From: Tunturibacter gelidoferens
Lineage (GTDB): Bacteria; Acidobacteriota; Terriglobia; Terriglobales; Acidobacteriaceae
Reading direction: 5' to 3'
NCBI RefSeq assembly: GCF_040358255.1
Contig: NZ_CP132938.1
Location: forward strand, 3,038,001-3,102,000
Length of the DNA stretch: 64,000 nucleotides
Shown: one piece after another, positions 1 through 9,327 of the stretch
Layout of the letters: each line of letters begins with the position of its first letter
Numbering within the stretch: position 1 is the first letter of the stretch
Translations under genes and position numbers: made by a program
Notes under the pieces: generated by a model
What the model was told of the DNA's origin: nothing
The model's database searches: none
Seen by the model: the letters and a program-made list of their open reading frames with translations, nothing else

Positions 1-3000
1 GACTCCGTAGATGATGTCCGCTTGGGACATGGTGCGTTTGCTATGGGTGATGACGACGAATTGTGTATTTGCGCTCATTTCGTGGATGAGTTTTGCGAAG
101 CGGCCTACATTAGTTTCGTCCAGCGGTGCGTCGACTTCGTCGAGGATGCAGAAGGGGGCGGGTTGGAACTGGAAGATTCCAACGAGGAGGGAAAGAGCGG
201 TGAGCGCTTTTTCTCCTCCGGAGAGCAGGAGGATGTTTTGAAGCTTCTTCCCTGGGGGGGAGGCAATGATGTCGATGCCGCTCTCGTTGGAATTTTCGGC
301 ATCGGTGAGTTTCATGAGGGCCTGACCGCCACCGAAGAGCTTGGTGAAGGTGACGGAGAAGTTTTCGTTGATGACCTTGAAGGCCTCATCGAACTTGAGA
401 CGGGAGACGTCGTCAATCTCCTTGATGGAAGCTTGTGTGTTCTCGATGGAATCGAGCAGATCTTTGCGTTGCGTTTCGAGGAAGCTGTGACGGGTGACTG
501 TTTCGTTGTACTCGTCGAGGGCCATCATGTTGACCGGACCCATGGCTTCAAGTTTTTGCTTGAGGGCACGGGATTCTTCCTCCTGGGTGTGGAGGTCGTC
601 GCCTTCGATCCGGGTGATGGTCTGGTCTTCGCGGAGCGTGATGGCTTCGGCGCCAAGATCGTTGAGGCAGGTGGCGTCGATGTGCTCAATGTCGGAGGTG
701 AGCTTTGCGGCGCGGGCAGTTAGAGCTGCACGCTGCTCGCGGAGGGCTTCGGTCTCGTGGCGAAGGGTGCGGAGACGAACGTCGAGGTCGGCCATAGAGA
801 CGCGCAAAGCGTGGGCCTCTTCCGTGAGGCGTGCGCCTTGAGCTACGGCATAGGCGCGAACGTCTGAGAGTTCGGTGTGCTGGACCGCGAGAGCGGCGGT
901 CTCTTCTTCGCGGCGGAGTCTCTCTGCGCCGGCAGAGGAGATTTGCTGGTCGAGTTGCTGGATACGCTGGTTTTGACCGTTATATAGGCGCGTCGTTTGC
1001 TCGAAGTTTGCGGCTGCGTTGCGGCGACGCTCTTCTAATCCGGCGAGCGCGGCGGAGGCGGCTGCTGCGCCCTGTTGAAGATCTTCGCGTCGGGCGCGGA
1101 GCTCTTCGAGTTGCTCTTGAAGGGCGGCCAGGCTGGCTTCCAAGGTGCTGCGCTCGTTCTCGAAGGCTTCCGCCTCCTGCTGACGACGCGCGATCAGGTC
1201 CGCTTTCTGATTGCGTGCTTCCCGATTGCGTTCGTTGGTGAGAGCCCAGTCCTGCAGGCGGCGCTCAATGCGAGCGACCTCCGACTCCATTTGCCGGAGA
1301 GCTGCTCCGGAGTTTGCGGACTCGCGCTCGGCGTCGCGGCGTTCGTGGGTTTTGCCTTCGATCGTCGCATTGAGAGCGGCCATCTGGTGCTGCAGTTCGA
1401 TGGTGTTTCGGTCTGTCTGAGCCAGATCGCGCTCGACTTTTTCCAACTTCTGCTGCACCTCTGCGAGTTCGCGTTTGAGAGCGAGGGGCCCTTGCGTGCG
1501 GGGGCGTCCGCTGGTGACCGTGACGTTGTGGAAGGTCTCACCGGTGGGGGAGAGGAAGAATGCCTGGGGGTTTGAGAGGGCGAGCGAGCGGGCAGTGTAG
1601 GAGTCTGGAGCGACGAAACCCTCACGGAGTTTGGGCAGAATAACCTCGAGGGATTTGCCGAAGCCGTCGAGAACACGGACGCACTCTTTGAGGGGGACGA
1701 CGCCTTCGATCCCTTCGATGTTGGTCTGGGCGATGCTTGGCATGCCATCGGCAAAGGCGAAGTTAGCCTGGGAGTCGTTGGGGTGTACGAGGAAGGTGGC
1801 GCGGCCTGTGACGTCGGTCTGCAGGAGATGCATTCCTGCGTTCGCGGCGTCCCAGGATTTGACCACGACGTAGTTGAGCTCGTCGCGGAGGAATTCGTCG
1901 ACGACATTTTCGTACTTGCCGTCTACTTCGAGAAAGTCGGCGAGAGTGCCAACAGCCGCCATGCCATCGGCATTCTGCTTATAGGCGTCAGTCTTGAAGA
2001 GATTTCGAACGGTATCGGTGGAGTAGCTGTGTTCGCGAATCAGCGCTTCGAGGGAGGTGCGGCGGCCGGCGAGGGATGCTACCTCGCCTCGCAACTGGTC
2101 GCCGCGGCGTTTGGACTGAGACTCCTCGTTGCGGCGGGCTTCTACCTGGTGGCGAAGTTCGGCGATCTCGGCCTCGAGACGCTTAAGGCGCTCGGTCACC
2201 GACTCGAACGACATCTTGACCTGCCCACGCTGCAGACCCAAAGTTTCGAGTTCCTGTCTGGCGATCTCCGACTCGGAGAGGAGCCGTTCAGCTTCACGGT
2301 CGAGACCAGCAAGAGCTGCTGCTGCCTGAGCCTCTTCGTTGCGAGTCTGGGCGATGCGTTGGACGAGTTGCATGGTGGAGCGGCGGTTTTGTTCAGCCTG
2401 CTGCTCGGCTGCCGCGACGCTGCGGACGGCCTCCTGCGCCTGCGCCTGATGGCTCTGGGCGGCCTCTCGTGATTCGGCGGACTCGACCGTGGCGCTGTTG
2501 AGGAAGTTGCGATGCTCTTCAAGTTCGCCGGCGAGGCTGGCAAGCTGTTCGCGGGCCTGAGCGAGATCGTCGGCGCCAGTTGCGATGCGGTTGGTGAGTT
2601 CGGCGATGCGGTCGGCGTTCGAGGCCGAGCGGGCAGAGATGCGCTCGAGTTCGACGGCAGACTGGTTCGCCTGAGCTCCGGCTTCGCGGATCTGCTGATC
2701 GAGACCGTAGCCGGAATTGACGCCTTCAGTGTGTTCGGCGTCCATCGCTTCAACGGTGGTGGCCTGAGCGTCGATCTGGGCAGCGAGCGCTGTGATCTTC
2801 TCGGTGGTGGCGGCCTGCTCGATATCTAACTGCGACATGCGGCTGGCGAGGACGACGCGAAGGCGAGTGCGGAGTTCATCGCGGAGCGCGCCATAGCGTT
2901 CAGCCTTGGCGGCCTGGCGCTTCAGCGTGGTCATCTGACGGGTGACCTCGTCGAAGATGTCGTTTACGCGGGCAAGATTCTGGCGGGCTGATTCTAGACG

Positions 3001-3801
3001 CAACTCGGCGAGGCGTTTTTTTGTCTTGAAGCGAGTGATGCCTGCGGCTTCTTCGATGATGGATCGGCGGTCGTGAGGCTTGGCGGAGAGGAGCTGACCG
3101 ATGCGCTCCTGGCCGATGATGGCGTAAGATTCACCACCAAGGCCTGTGCCCATAAAAATGTCCTGAATGTCTCGTAGGCGGCAGATCTTGCCGTTAAGCA
3201 GATATTCGCTGTCGCCGGAGCGGAAGAGGCGGCGGGTGATGGTGAGTTCGCCGGCGCGGACGGGGGCGCGGCCGAACTTTCGGCGACGAATCTTGAGGAC
3301 GACATTGTTGGGATTGGCAAGTTCGGCTGCCGCGTCTGTCTCGGTTGGAGGTGGAAGGATTTGTAGGCCCTTGGCCTCGCCCTCGATGACAGTGCCGGGT
3401 TGGGCCTCGGCGACGGCTTCTTCGGTTTCTTCGGAGCGCTGCTGGCGCAAGGTGGTCTCGTCCCAGTCGGTGGGAAGGTTTTCATCGATGATGATTTCGG
3501 GGTCGTCCTGGAGGCTGGCTCCATCGTAGACCTCGGGGTCGACGAGGGTCAGCGAGACCTCGGCCATGCCGGTGGGCTTGCGTTCTCGGGTGCCGGCGAA
3601 GATGACGTCCTCCATCTTGATACCGCGGAGGCTTTTGGCGGACTGTTCGCCCAAGACCCAGGTGATGGCGTCGGATATGTTGGATTTCCCGCACCCGTTG
3701 GGGCCGACGATGGCGGCGATGCCCTCGCCGGAAAGCTGAACTTCGGTGCGATCACAGAAGGATTTGAAGCCGAGTATCTGGACTTTTTTGAGCTTGAGCA
3801 A
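1..3801 (-). CDS. smc: Chromosome segregation protein SMC (C-terminus beyond window)
   Basis: SMC ATPase that organises and segregates the chromosome. The reading frame is open for 1267 codons from a TTG at 3801 and runs off the left edge, so the last residues are missing. Walker A GPNGCGKS lies at residues 33-40. Long coiled-coil arms flank a hinge at about 610-765. The ABC signature LSGGEKALTALSLL is near residue 1190, followed by Walker B (CILDEVDAPLDE) and the switch segment VVITHSK. I chose TTG because TAGAGG sits 5 nt upstream; a GTG at 3807 is the alternative, but it directly abuts that Shine-Dalgarno. An acidic stretch of about 75 residues (about 88-165) interrupts the N-terminal head, where most SMC proteins have only a short turn. 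Family assignment is certain; the start codon is not. Confidence 0.97.
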   Translation of the reverse strand, partial: MLKLKKVQILGFKSFCDRTEVQLSGEGIAAIVGPNGCGKSNISDAITWVLGEQSAKSLRGIKMEDVIFAGTRERKPTGMAEVSLTLVDPEVYDGASLQDDPEIIIDENLPTDWDETTLRQQRSEETEEAVAEAQPGTVIEGEAKGLQILPPPTETDAAAELANPNNVVLKIRRRKFGRAPVRAGELTITRRLFRSGDSEYLLNGKICRLRDIQDIFMGTGLGGESYAIIGQERIGQLLSAKPHDRRSIIEEAAGITRFKTKKRLAELRLESARQNLARVNDIFDEVTRQMTTLKRQAAKAERYGALRDELRTRLRVVLASRMSQLDIEQAATTEKITALAAQIDAQATTVEAMDAEHTEGVNSGYGLDQQIREAGAQANQSAVELERISARSASNADRIAELTNRIATGADDLAQAREQLASLAGELEEHRNFLNSATVESAESREAAQSHQAQAQEAVRSVAAAEQQAEQNRRSTMQLVQRIAQTRNEEAQAAAALAGLDREAERLLSESEIARQELETLGLQRGQVKMSFESVTERLKRLEAEIAELRHQVEARRNEESQSKRRGDQLRGEVASLAGRRTSLEALIREHSYSTDTVRNLFKTDAYKQNADGMAAVGTLADFLEVDGKYENVVDEFLRDELNYVVVKSWDAANAGMHLLQTDVTGRATFLVHPNDSQANFAFADGMPSIAQTNIEGIEGVVPLKECVRVLDGFGKSLEVILPKLREGFVAPDSYTARSLALSNPQAFFLSPTGETFHNVTVTSGRPRTQGPLALKRELAEVQQKLEKVERDLAQTDRNTIELQHQMAALNATIEGKTHERRDAERESANSGAALRQMESEVARIERRLQDWALTNERNREARNQKADLIARRQQEAEAFENERSTLEASLAALQEQLEELRARREDLQQGAAAASAALAGLEERRRNAAANFEQTTRLYNGQNQRIQQLDQQISSAGAERLRREEETAALAVQHTELSDVRAYAVAQGARLTEEAHALRVSMADLDVRLRTLRHETEALREQRAALTARAAKLTSDIEHIDATCLNDLGAEAITLREDQTITRIEGDDLHTQEEESRALKQKLEAMGPVNMMALDEYNETVTRHSFLETQRKDLLDSIENTQASIKEIDDVSRLKFDEAFKVINENFSVTFTKLFGGGQALMKLTDAENSNESGIDIIASPPGKKLQNILLLSGGEKALTALSLLVGIFQFQPAPFCILDEVDAPLDETNVGRFAKLIHEMSANTQFVVITHSKRTMSQADIIYGV

Positions 3802-3915
3802 GTGCACCTCTATGGGGAGGACCGATGAGTCTTGAGAAACTTTCCCCAGTCGAATAAGACTGATTCAACTCTAGCTCCGGTTCGGCATGGAATCAACGGG
3901 TACAACACTACATAT

Positions 3916-3924
3916 TGTGGATAA
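3916..3924 (-). promoter_or_regulatory. Perfect DnaA-box match upstream of smc
   Basis: TGTGGATAA on the plus strand is the reverse complement of the consensus DnaA box TTATCCACA. It lies about 115 bp upstream of the smc start. It is isolated, so it is not an origin; a role in smc control would be inference, and a chance match is possible. Confidence 0.3.
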
Positions 3925-4052
3925 TTGGACTGAAACGCAATAAATGGGTGGCTTGAGCAAGATTCGTCTCAGGATTGTCATAGTGAGTTTGTATTCCCTG
4001 GATTTCACCAAGTTGATGGGATCGTAATGTGGGACATTGCATGAGATTTTAA

Positions 4053-4193
4053 TCAGCCAGCGATGCAGCCGAAAGAGAGCACCATGCGGCCGCCTAGCAC
4101 CACGTCAATGGCAATCATGAGGCCGCCCATGAGCACGCGGTCACGGCGCACCAACACTCCACTCAAGCGCACGAGCATTCGACAGATGCTCAT
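4053..4193 (-). CDS. Possible 46-residue hydrophobic mini-protein
   Basis: A short frame starting ATG at 4193 and ending TGA at 4053. The product begins MSICRMLVRLSGVLVRRDR and is rich in Leu, Val and Gly with spaced Arg, continuing with a hydrophobic segment (VLMGGLMIAIDVVLGGRMV) that could enter a membrane. I see no convincing Shine-Dalgarno. The gap between smc and the TPR gene (3802-4556) otherwise holds no recognisable gene. The repetitive VLVRR/GGLM character resembles small hypothetical proteins often called in GC-rich bacteria, but it could also be an open frame by composition alone. Function unknown. Confidence 0.25.
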   Translation of the reverse strand: MSICRMLVRLSGVLVRRDRVLMGGLMIAIDVVLGGRMVLSFGCIAG

Positions 4194-4556
4194 CTTAGTC
4201 AGCAGCGCATAAGTAGCTTACTTCGGTAGAACAAGACACCTGACCGACGCGAGTTGGTCGGGGTCTCTGTTTTGGGGCTGCTTGTTCGCTATGAAGTCCC
4301 CGGACGCGATTGTTCGTGTATAACACTTTTATTGCTGCTAAAGGTTGGGTCAGCTTGCGTTTTGAGCAACGGCGTTTCTATAATCCGCATCATCATCCCG
4401 GATTGCTACGAACACTTCAACCGTCTGGCCGAAGGGTTAGGCACGGCGAGGACAACCACTGAGGCATTATGATCGGTTTCTGTTTCGTCTTATATCCAAG
4501 TGGCCCCGGAAGCATCGGTGACACATTTGAAAGAAAGATTTATTGAGGAGTGTGGA

Positions 4557-5867
4557 ATGAAGAAGGTAGTCGTTGCGTCTCTCCTGGCGGTCGCTAGCAT
4601 GGCAAGTGCTGCGGGACCCCTTGTGGCACAAACCCAGGTCAATCTTGGTTCCAACGCGCAGGCCGCGAGCGGCGGAGTACAGCTGTCGCCTGCTGAATAT
4701 AAAGCCTATAATGATGCGATAAGCCAGACCACGCCCCAGACCAAAGCATCCGCAATTGAAGCTTATCTGACGGCCTATCCGCAGTCCCCGGTGAAAGCAT
4801 CCGTGCTGGAGCAGCTGATGCTGGCGTATGCTGCATTTGATCCAGCTAAGACCTTGGATGCAGCGGATCGGCTGTTGCAGGTAGACCCGAACAATCTGCG
4901 CGCCCTGACCTTTGAGGTTTACTTCCGGAAACAGCAGGGAGATCAGGCGACTGACCCGACCGCAAAGCAGGCGGCGCTGGACAAGGCGGCCGAGTTTGCG
5001 CAGAAGGGGCTGGCGGTCACTACCAAACCGGCAGATATGAGCGACGCAGACTTCGCCAAGGTCAAAGACGCAGCGACTCCTGTGTTCTACGGCGCGATTG
5101 GTGCGGCTGCTTTGAACAAGAAAGATACCGCTACCGCGATTACAAACTACAAGTCTGAATTGGGTAGCGTTCCAGTCGCGCAGACCCAGACCCCCGGCGT
5201 GCTCTTACAGGACACCTTTATTCTGGGGCAGGCTTACTACCAGTCGACTCCTCCCGACTATGTGAACTGCACCTGGTACGCATCGCGTGCCGCGGCTTTT
5301 GCGCCCGAGCCCTACAAGAGCCAGATGTTGCCGCTCGCGAAGTTCTGCTACAAAAAGTATCACGGTGCTGACGATGGCTACGATGCAGTCACGGCTGCCG
5401 TGCAAACGAATCTTAATCCACCTGCCGACTTTAAGATCAAACCGGCGCCGTCGCCAGCCGATATTGTCGCCGGTGTTATCTCAAGCACGCCAGACCTTTC
5501 TACACTGGCGATCAGTGATAAAGAGTTCATCCTTGCCAATGGCAAGCCTGAGGATGCTGCAAAAGTCTGGGATACCATGAAGGGTAAGTCAGTCCAATTC
5601 CCAGATTCGACTGTAATATCTGTCTCCGATACTGCGCTGCAAGTTGCTGTTTCTGACGATGCCGTGCAATCCAAGACGGCAGATTTTATCTTCCAGCTGA
5701 CGGCGCCGTTGAAGACGCCACCCGCGGCGGGAGCGAAGGTCACCGTGAGCGGCACTTACGCGTCATTCACCCCCAGCCCCATTTTGATTACGATGAGCGA
5801 TGGAGCTGTGGTCGAGCCGAAGAAGACTCCGACCAAAGCACCCGTGCATCATCCTGCTCATCACTAG
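4557..5867 (+). CDS. Exported TPR-type protein
   Basis: A 436-residue protein starting with a clear signal peptide (MKKVVVASLLAVASMASAAG, cleavage near AQT). The region after it is alpha-helical and Ala-rich with TPR-like helix pairs (for example at residues 40-110: PQSPVKASVLEQLMLAYAAF, then LDAADRLLQVDPNN). The C-terminal third is predicted beta-rich and ends in a His-rich tail (HHPAHH). GAGGAG 6 nt before the ATG at 4557 decides the start; the frame is open further upstream but without a ribosome site. It is probably periplasmic or outer-membrane associated. Proteins of this shape are common in Acidobacteriota and have no assigned role. It converges with the citrate synthase gene across a shared terminator. 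Confidence 0.85.
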   Translation: MKKVVVASLLAVASMASAAGPLVAQTQVNLGSNAQAASGGVQLSPAEYKAYNDAISQTTPQTKASAIEAYLTAYPQSPVKASVLEQLMLAYAAFDPAKTLDAADRLLQVDPNNLRALTFEVYFRKQQGDQATDPTAKQAALDKAAEFAQKGLAVTTKPADMSDADFAKVKDAATPVFYGAIGAAALNKKDTATAITNYKSELGSVPVAQTQTPGVLLQDTFILGQAYYQSTPPDYVNCTWYASRAAAFAPEPYKSQMLPLAKFCYKKYHGADDGYDAVTAAVQTNLNPPADFKIKPAPSPADIVAGVISSTPDLSTLAISDKEFILANGKPEDAAKVWDTMKGKSVQFPDSTVISVSDTALQVAVSDDAVQSKTADFIFQLTAPLKTPPAAGAKVTVSGTYASFTPSPILITMSDGAVVEPKKTPTKAPVHHPAHH

Positions 5868-5882
5868 ACCCCTATAGCTTAC

Positions 5883-5911
5883 AAAAGGCAGCCCGCAAGG
5901 GCTGCCTTTTT
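5883..5911. terminator. Bidirectional rho-independent terminator
   Basis: AAAGGCAGCCC and GGGCTGCCTTT form a perfect 11-bp stem with a GCAA tetraloop, flanked by A-run and T-run. It sits between the convergent TPR and citrate synthase genes and can serve both. Confidence 0.92.
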
Positions 5912-5977
5912 GTGTTTAGGAAAGTCGGAAAATCGGTGGGATTCTACGTGCCGCTAGTTAGTAGGAAGGTGTAAAAG

Positions 5978-7111
5978 TTAACGTTTTTCGATGGAGGTGT
6001 AGCTCGCAGGGTAGGCCGGGCCGGTGTAGTCGGCGCGTGGGCGTATGAGGCGGTTGTCGTCGTGCTGCTCTATGACGTGGGCGGCCCAGCCTGAGATCCG
6101 GCTGATGGCGAAGATGGGCGTGAAGAGATCTATATCGATACCGAGGGTGGTGTAGGTAGAGGCAGAGTAGAAGTCGACGTTGGCGTTGAGTTTCTTTTCC
6201 TGCTTTACGAAGAGCTCAATCTTGCGGGATAAGTCGAACCACTTGGTGTTGCCGGCGGCTTTGCCCAGTTCCTCGGACATGCGGCGGAGATGGGTCGCCC
6301 GGGGATCTTCTGTGTGGTACACGCGATGGCCGAAGCCAGAAATCTTTTTCTTTTCGGCGAACATCTGCTTGACGTACTCGACGGGATCAGCACCTGCCTT
6401 ATCGATGGCGTAGAGAAGGCGCATAGTCGCCTCGTTCGCTCCGCCATGGAGAGGGCCTTTGAGGGCGCCAATGGCACCGGTGATCGCTGAGTGGATATCG
6501 GCTAGGGTAGCTGCGATGACACGCGCAGCGAAGGTGCTGGCGTTGAGCTCGTGGTCGGCATGAAGGATCAGGGCAATGTCAAAGGCACGCGTAGCAGTGT
6601 CGGAGGGCTTTTCGCCGTTGAGCATCCACAGGAAGTTGGCGGCGTGGGAGAGAGACCTGTCGGCTTCGACGGGGGGCTTGCGTTTGCGAATGCGGTCGAA
6701 GAGAGCGACAATCATCGGGATTTGCGCGGTCAGGCGAAAGGATTTGCGGACGTTAGCGTCGTGAGTGCAGTCGGCCTCGTCGGCGTCGTAGATGCTGAGA
6801 AGAGAGACAGCGGTTCGGAGAACCTGCATCGGTGTGGCATCGGCAGGGACACCGCGAAGGAAGTCGACAATTTTCGGATTCAGTTCGCGTGCGGCGGAGA
6901 GATGCTTGATGAACTCAGCTAGCTCGGCCGCGTTGGGGAGTTTGCCGAACCAGAGGAGGTAGGTAGTCTCCTCGAAAGTGGAGAGCTGCGCGAGTTCGTG
7001 GATATCGATGCCGCGGTAGGAGAGAACGCCAGCATCGCCGTCGATCCAGCAGATGGCAGACGTGGTGGCTACGATGCCTTCCAGGCCTTTCGGTGCGACA
7101 GCGGTGGACAT
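5978..7111 (-). CDS. gltA: Citrate synthase
   Basis: Condenses acetyl-CoA and oxaloacetate to citrate, the entry step of the TCA cycle. 377 residues, the length of the short (citZ/Gram-positive-like) class rather than the ~430-residue allosteric type. Catalytic landmarks are visible: His222 in PLHGGANEATM, a second His in GFGHRVYHTEDPR, and Asp in NVDFYSASTY. GGAGAAG lies 8 nt upstream of the ATG. A 2-methylcitrate synthase activity cannot be excluded from sequence, but no prp genes are nearby. Transcribed alone, ending at the shared terminator. Confidence 0.95.
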   Translation of the reverse strand: MSTAVAPKGLEGIVATTSAICWIDGDAGVLSYRGIDIHELAQLSTFEETTYLLWFGKLPNAAELAEFIKHLSAARELNPKIVDFLRGVPADATPMQVLRTAVSLLSIYDADEADCTHDANVRKSFRLTAQIPMIVALFDRIRKRKPPVEADRSLSHAANFLWMLNGEKPSDTATRAFDIALILHADHELNASTFAARVIAATLADIHSAITGAIGALKGPLHGGANEATMRLLYAIDKAGADPVEYVKQMFAEKKKISGFGHRVYHTEDPRATHLRRMSEELGKAAGNTKWFDLSRKIELFVKQEKKLNANVDFYSASTYTTLGIDIDLFTPIFAISRISGWAAHVIEQHDDNRLIRPRADYTGPAYPASYTSIEKR

Positions 7112-7228
7112 AAGGCGCTTCTCCAGGAGCGAATTTGATGCGGGCTCAAACTAAGTACATCTGGTTATAGCGCAGCGGAGAAACGGTTGTCACGACGGGA
7201 TGGGCGAATATCGGCGATGTCGTGCGAA

Positions 7229-8308
7229 CTAGGGTGACGGAAGCAGAGATAGGGATCGTGCTGGAGAGTACGGCGAGAGGTCTATGGGAGGTCTTTCGCC
7301 GACGATTAATTCTGCCATGACGTGTGCGGCGGCTGGCGCGAGGAGGATACCGTTGCGATAGTGGCCGCAGGCGATGAAGTGATTCGGGTGACCTGGGATC
7401 ACTCCGAGGAGGGGAAGACCGTCGGGAGTCGCGGGACGCAGTCCTGACCAGGCTTCTAGTTGAGGAGCGTGACCAATTGCCGAAAGGAGAGAGGAGGCCA
7501 GGAAACGGAGACGGTCTATATCAATTGAGTGGACGGTCTTGTCGAAGCCGACATCTTCGACCGTGGCTCCGACGATGGCACGACCCGCAGCGGGGCCAAT
7601 GGTGCGGGGCACAATGTAAATGTCGGGGGTACGGACGACGAACTGCAGAGGAAGCGAGGAGGGAAGGGATACGGAAAACATCTGACCCTTCTTGGGCACC
7701 ACCGGAATATTCAGCAGGCGCGAAGCAGCGGCCGCCCAGGCTCCAGCGCAGTTGATGAACTGTGCTGCATGAATGATGCCACTGGGAGTTGTGATCTCAA
7801 CCTCGTTGCCGATGGAACGAGCGGAGAGGACAGGAGTATGCGGTCGGAGATCGATCTTGGTGGAACCGATCGCGGCGAGGACGGCTGAGGCGAGTTGTCG
7901 GGGGTCGAGGCTGTGTTCGTCGAGAAGGATGAATCGATAGTCCCCCGGCGTGAGAGCGGGAAGCAGATGAGCCAAATCTTCTTGGGTCAGTTCGGTGTTT
8001 GCTGGGGTATTGGGAGAAACGGATTGTAGGGTCGCGTGGGTCTGGAAGGGGATGTTGATGCCGGAGAGGGCGCGGATACGATCGAGGAACTCGGGATAGA
8101 GCGAGAGGCTGAGATTGGCCAAAGTCAGGAGTTGGGGCGGGTTTTCGGGATCATGGGCGGCCAGCATACCGGCAGCCGCAGTGGAGGACTCGGCGAGCGG
8201 AGCGCCCCGGTCAAGTACGACGACGCGGTAGCCGCGGCCGTGGAGCTCAAGGGCAAGAGAGAGGCCGATGATGCCGGCTCCAGCGATGCACACGTCGGGG
8301 TGGTTCAT
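7229..8308 (-). CDS. thiO: Glycine oxidase ThiO (FAD-dependent)
   Basis: FAD-dependent amine oxidase that oxidises glycine to iminoglycine for the thiazole half of thiamine in aerobic bacteria. 359 residues. The N-terminal Rossmann motif is VCIAGAGIIGLSLALELHGRG. The C-terminal FAD/substrate region reads WSGLRPATPDGLPLLG, followed by HYRNGILLAPA, both typical of ThiO and DAO-family enzymes. No thiC, thiG or thiS lies next to it, and I see no TPP riboswitch in the 120-bp gap shared with the divergent coiled-coil gene. A related D-amino-acid oxidase is the main alternative. Confidence 0.88.
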   Translation of the reverse strand: MNHPDVCIAGAGIIGLSLALELHGRGYRVVVLDRGAPLAESSTAAAGMLAAHDPENPPQLLTLANLSLSLYPEFLDRIRALSGINIPFQTHATLQSVSPNTPANTELTQEDLAHLLPALTPGDYRFILLDEHSLDPRQLASAVLAAIGSTKIDLRPHTPVLSARSIGNEVEITTPSGIIHAAQFINCAGAWAAAASRLLNIPVVPKKGQMFSVSLPSSLPLQFVVRTPDIYIVPRTIGPAAGRAIVGATVEDVGFDKTVHSIDIDRLRFLASSLLSAIGHAPQLEAWSGLRPATPDGLPLLGVIPGHPNHFIACGHYRNGILLAPAAAHVMAELIVGERPPIDLSPYSPARSLSLLPSP

Positions 8309-8430
8309 GGAATTAGTTTAGTTGGCTTAGGGAGAGGTTATAGTTTGGGTGTGTCTGTTTTGCGCGGACGAGTAGTCTGTGAAAGCAGAGTTCACGATGC
8401 TTCAAAGGAAGAGAAGCTTAGGAGAGAGTG

Positions 8431-9258
8431 ATGAGCGAAGAGTACGTGGAGCAGAGATCGATCTCGGGAGCACTGCTTGGAGTGGTGGCGGTCGCGTTGC
8501 TGGCGGCGCTAGGTGGACTGGTGTGGTGCTACGGTTTGCAAAATCATCTTGCCGCAGCAGAGCAGAAGATCGTGGCGGCCGACCAGAAGAACACTGAACT
8601 GACGGAAAAATTGGAGGCAACCAACGCGCGGCTGCGAGCGACGAGCGAGACGCTCGGACAAAGCGTTGGTGTTGCGCAGAAGCAGATTGAGCTGCGGACG
8701 CAGAGTATCATCGCGCAGCAGAAGGTTGCGACGGCGAAGCTGGAGGAGGAGGCGGCAAAAAATTCCAAGCAGATCGGCGCAGTGTCGACCGATGTTGCCA
8801 GTGTCAAGACGGATGTAGGCGGTGTGAAGACCGACGTTGCAACTACAAAATCTGACCTTGAGGCGACCAAGACGCAATTGAATCGCGTGGTCGGCGATGC
8901 CGGTGTGATGAGCGGGCTGATCGCTACGAATCATGATGAGTTGGAGGTTCTAAAGCACAAGGGTGATCGTAACTACTTGGAGTTCACGCTGCAGAAGGGC
9001 GCGAAACCTACGCTGTTGTCGACGGTCAAGCTGCAACTGAAGAAGGCGGACGAGAAACATTCGCGCTACACATTGAATGTGAGCTCGGACGACCGGACGA
9101 TTGAGAAGAAGGATAAAGGGCTGGATGAGCCGGTGCAGTTCTATAACGGCAAGGATCCGGTGCTGTATGAGTTGGTGGTGAATGTAATCGAGAAGAATAA
9201 GGTGTCAGGATATCTATCGACGCCGAAGAACGCGGCGAAGGCGGTTTCGACACCATAA
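8431..9258 (+). CDS. Membrane-anchored coiled-coil protein
   Basis: A 275-residue protein of unknown function. Residues 12-35 form one transmembrane helix (GALLGVVAVALLAALGG). A long coiled coil covers residues about 40-165, with a heptad-like run of SVKTDVGGVKTDVATTKSDL. A compact mixed domain of about 90 residues closes the protein (residues about 180-275, with YLEFTLQKG and VQFYNGKDPVLYELVV). The arrangement suggests a periplasmic or extracellular stalk with a terminal beta domain. ATG 8431 follows AGGAG by 6 nt. It is transcribed alone, divergent from thiO, and ends in a very strong terminator. Confidence 0.85.
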   Translation: MSEEYVEQRSISGALLGVVAVALLAALGGLVWCYGLQNHLAAAEQKIVAADQKNTELTEKLEATNARLRATSETLGQSVGVAQKQIELRTQSIIAQQKVATAKLEEEAAKNSKQIGAVSTDVASVKTDVGGVKTDVATTKSDLEATKTQLNRVVGDAGVMSGLIATNHDELEVLKHKGDRNYLEFTLQKGAKPTLLSTVKLQLKKADEKHSRYTLNVSSDDRTIEKKDKGLDEPVQFYNGKDPVLYELVVNVIEKNKVSGYLSTPKNAAKAVSTP

Positions 9259-9277
9259 CTACAGGCTGTTTCAAATG

Positions 9278-9316
9278 CAGAAAGGGGGACGCTTATTGCG
9301 TCCCCCTTTCTGTTTG
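9278..9316 (+). terminator. Strong rho-independent terminator
   Basis: A perfect 15-bp inverted repeat (arms CAGAAAGGGGGACGC and GCGTCCCCCTTTCTG) with a TTATT loop and a T-rich end, 20 bp after the coiled-coil gene. It also faces the end of the minus-strand KKAA peptide gene. Confidence 0.9.
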
Positions 9317-9327
9317 CCTTGGTTGGA

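Noticed and set aside
8309-8430. TPP riboswitch ahead of thiO
   Set aside because: No CTGAGA or TPP-core motifs in the 120-bp divergent gap.
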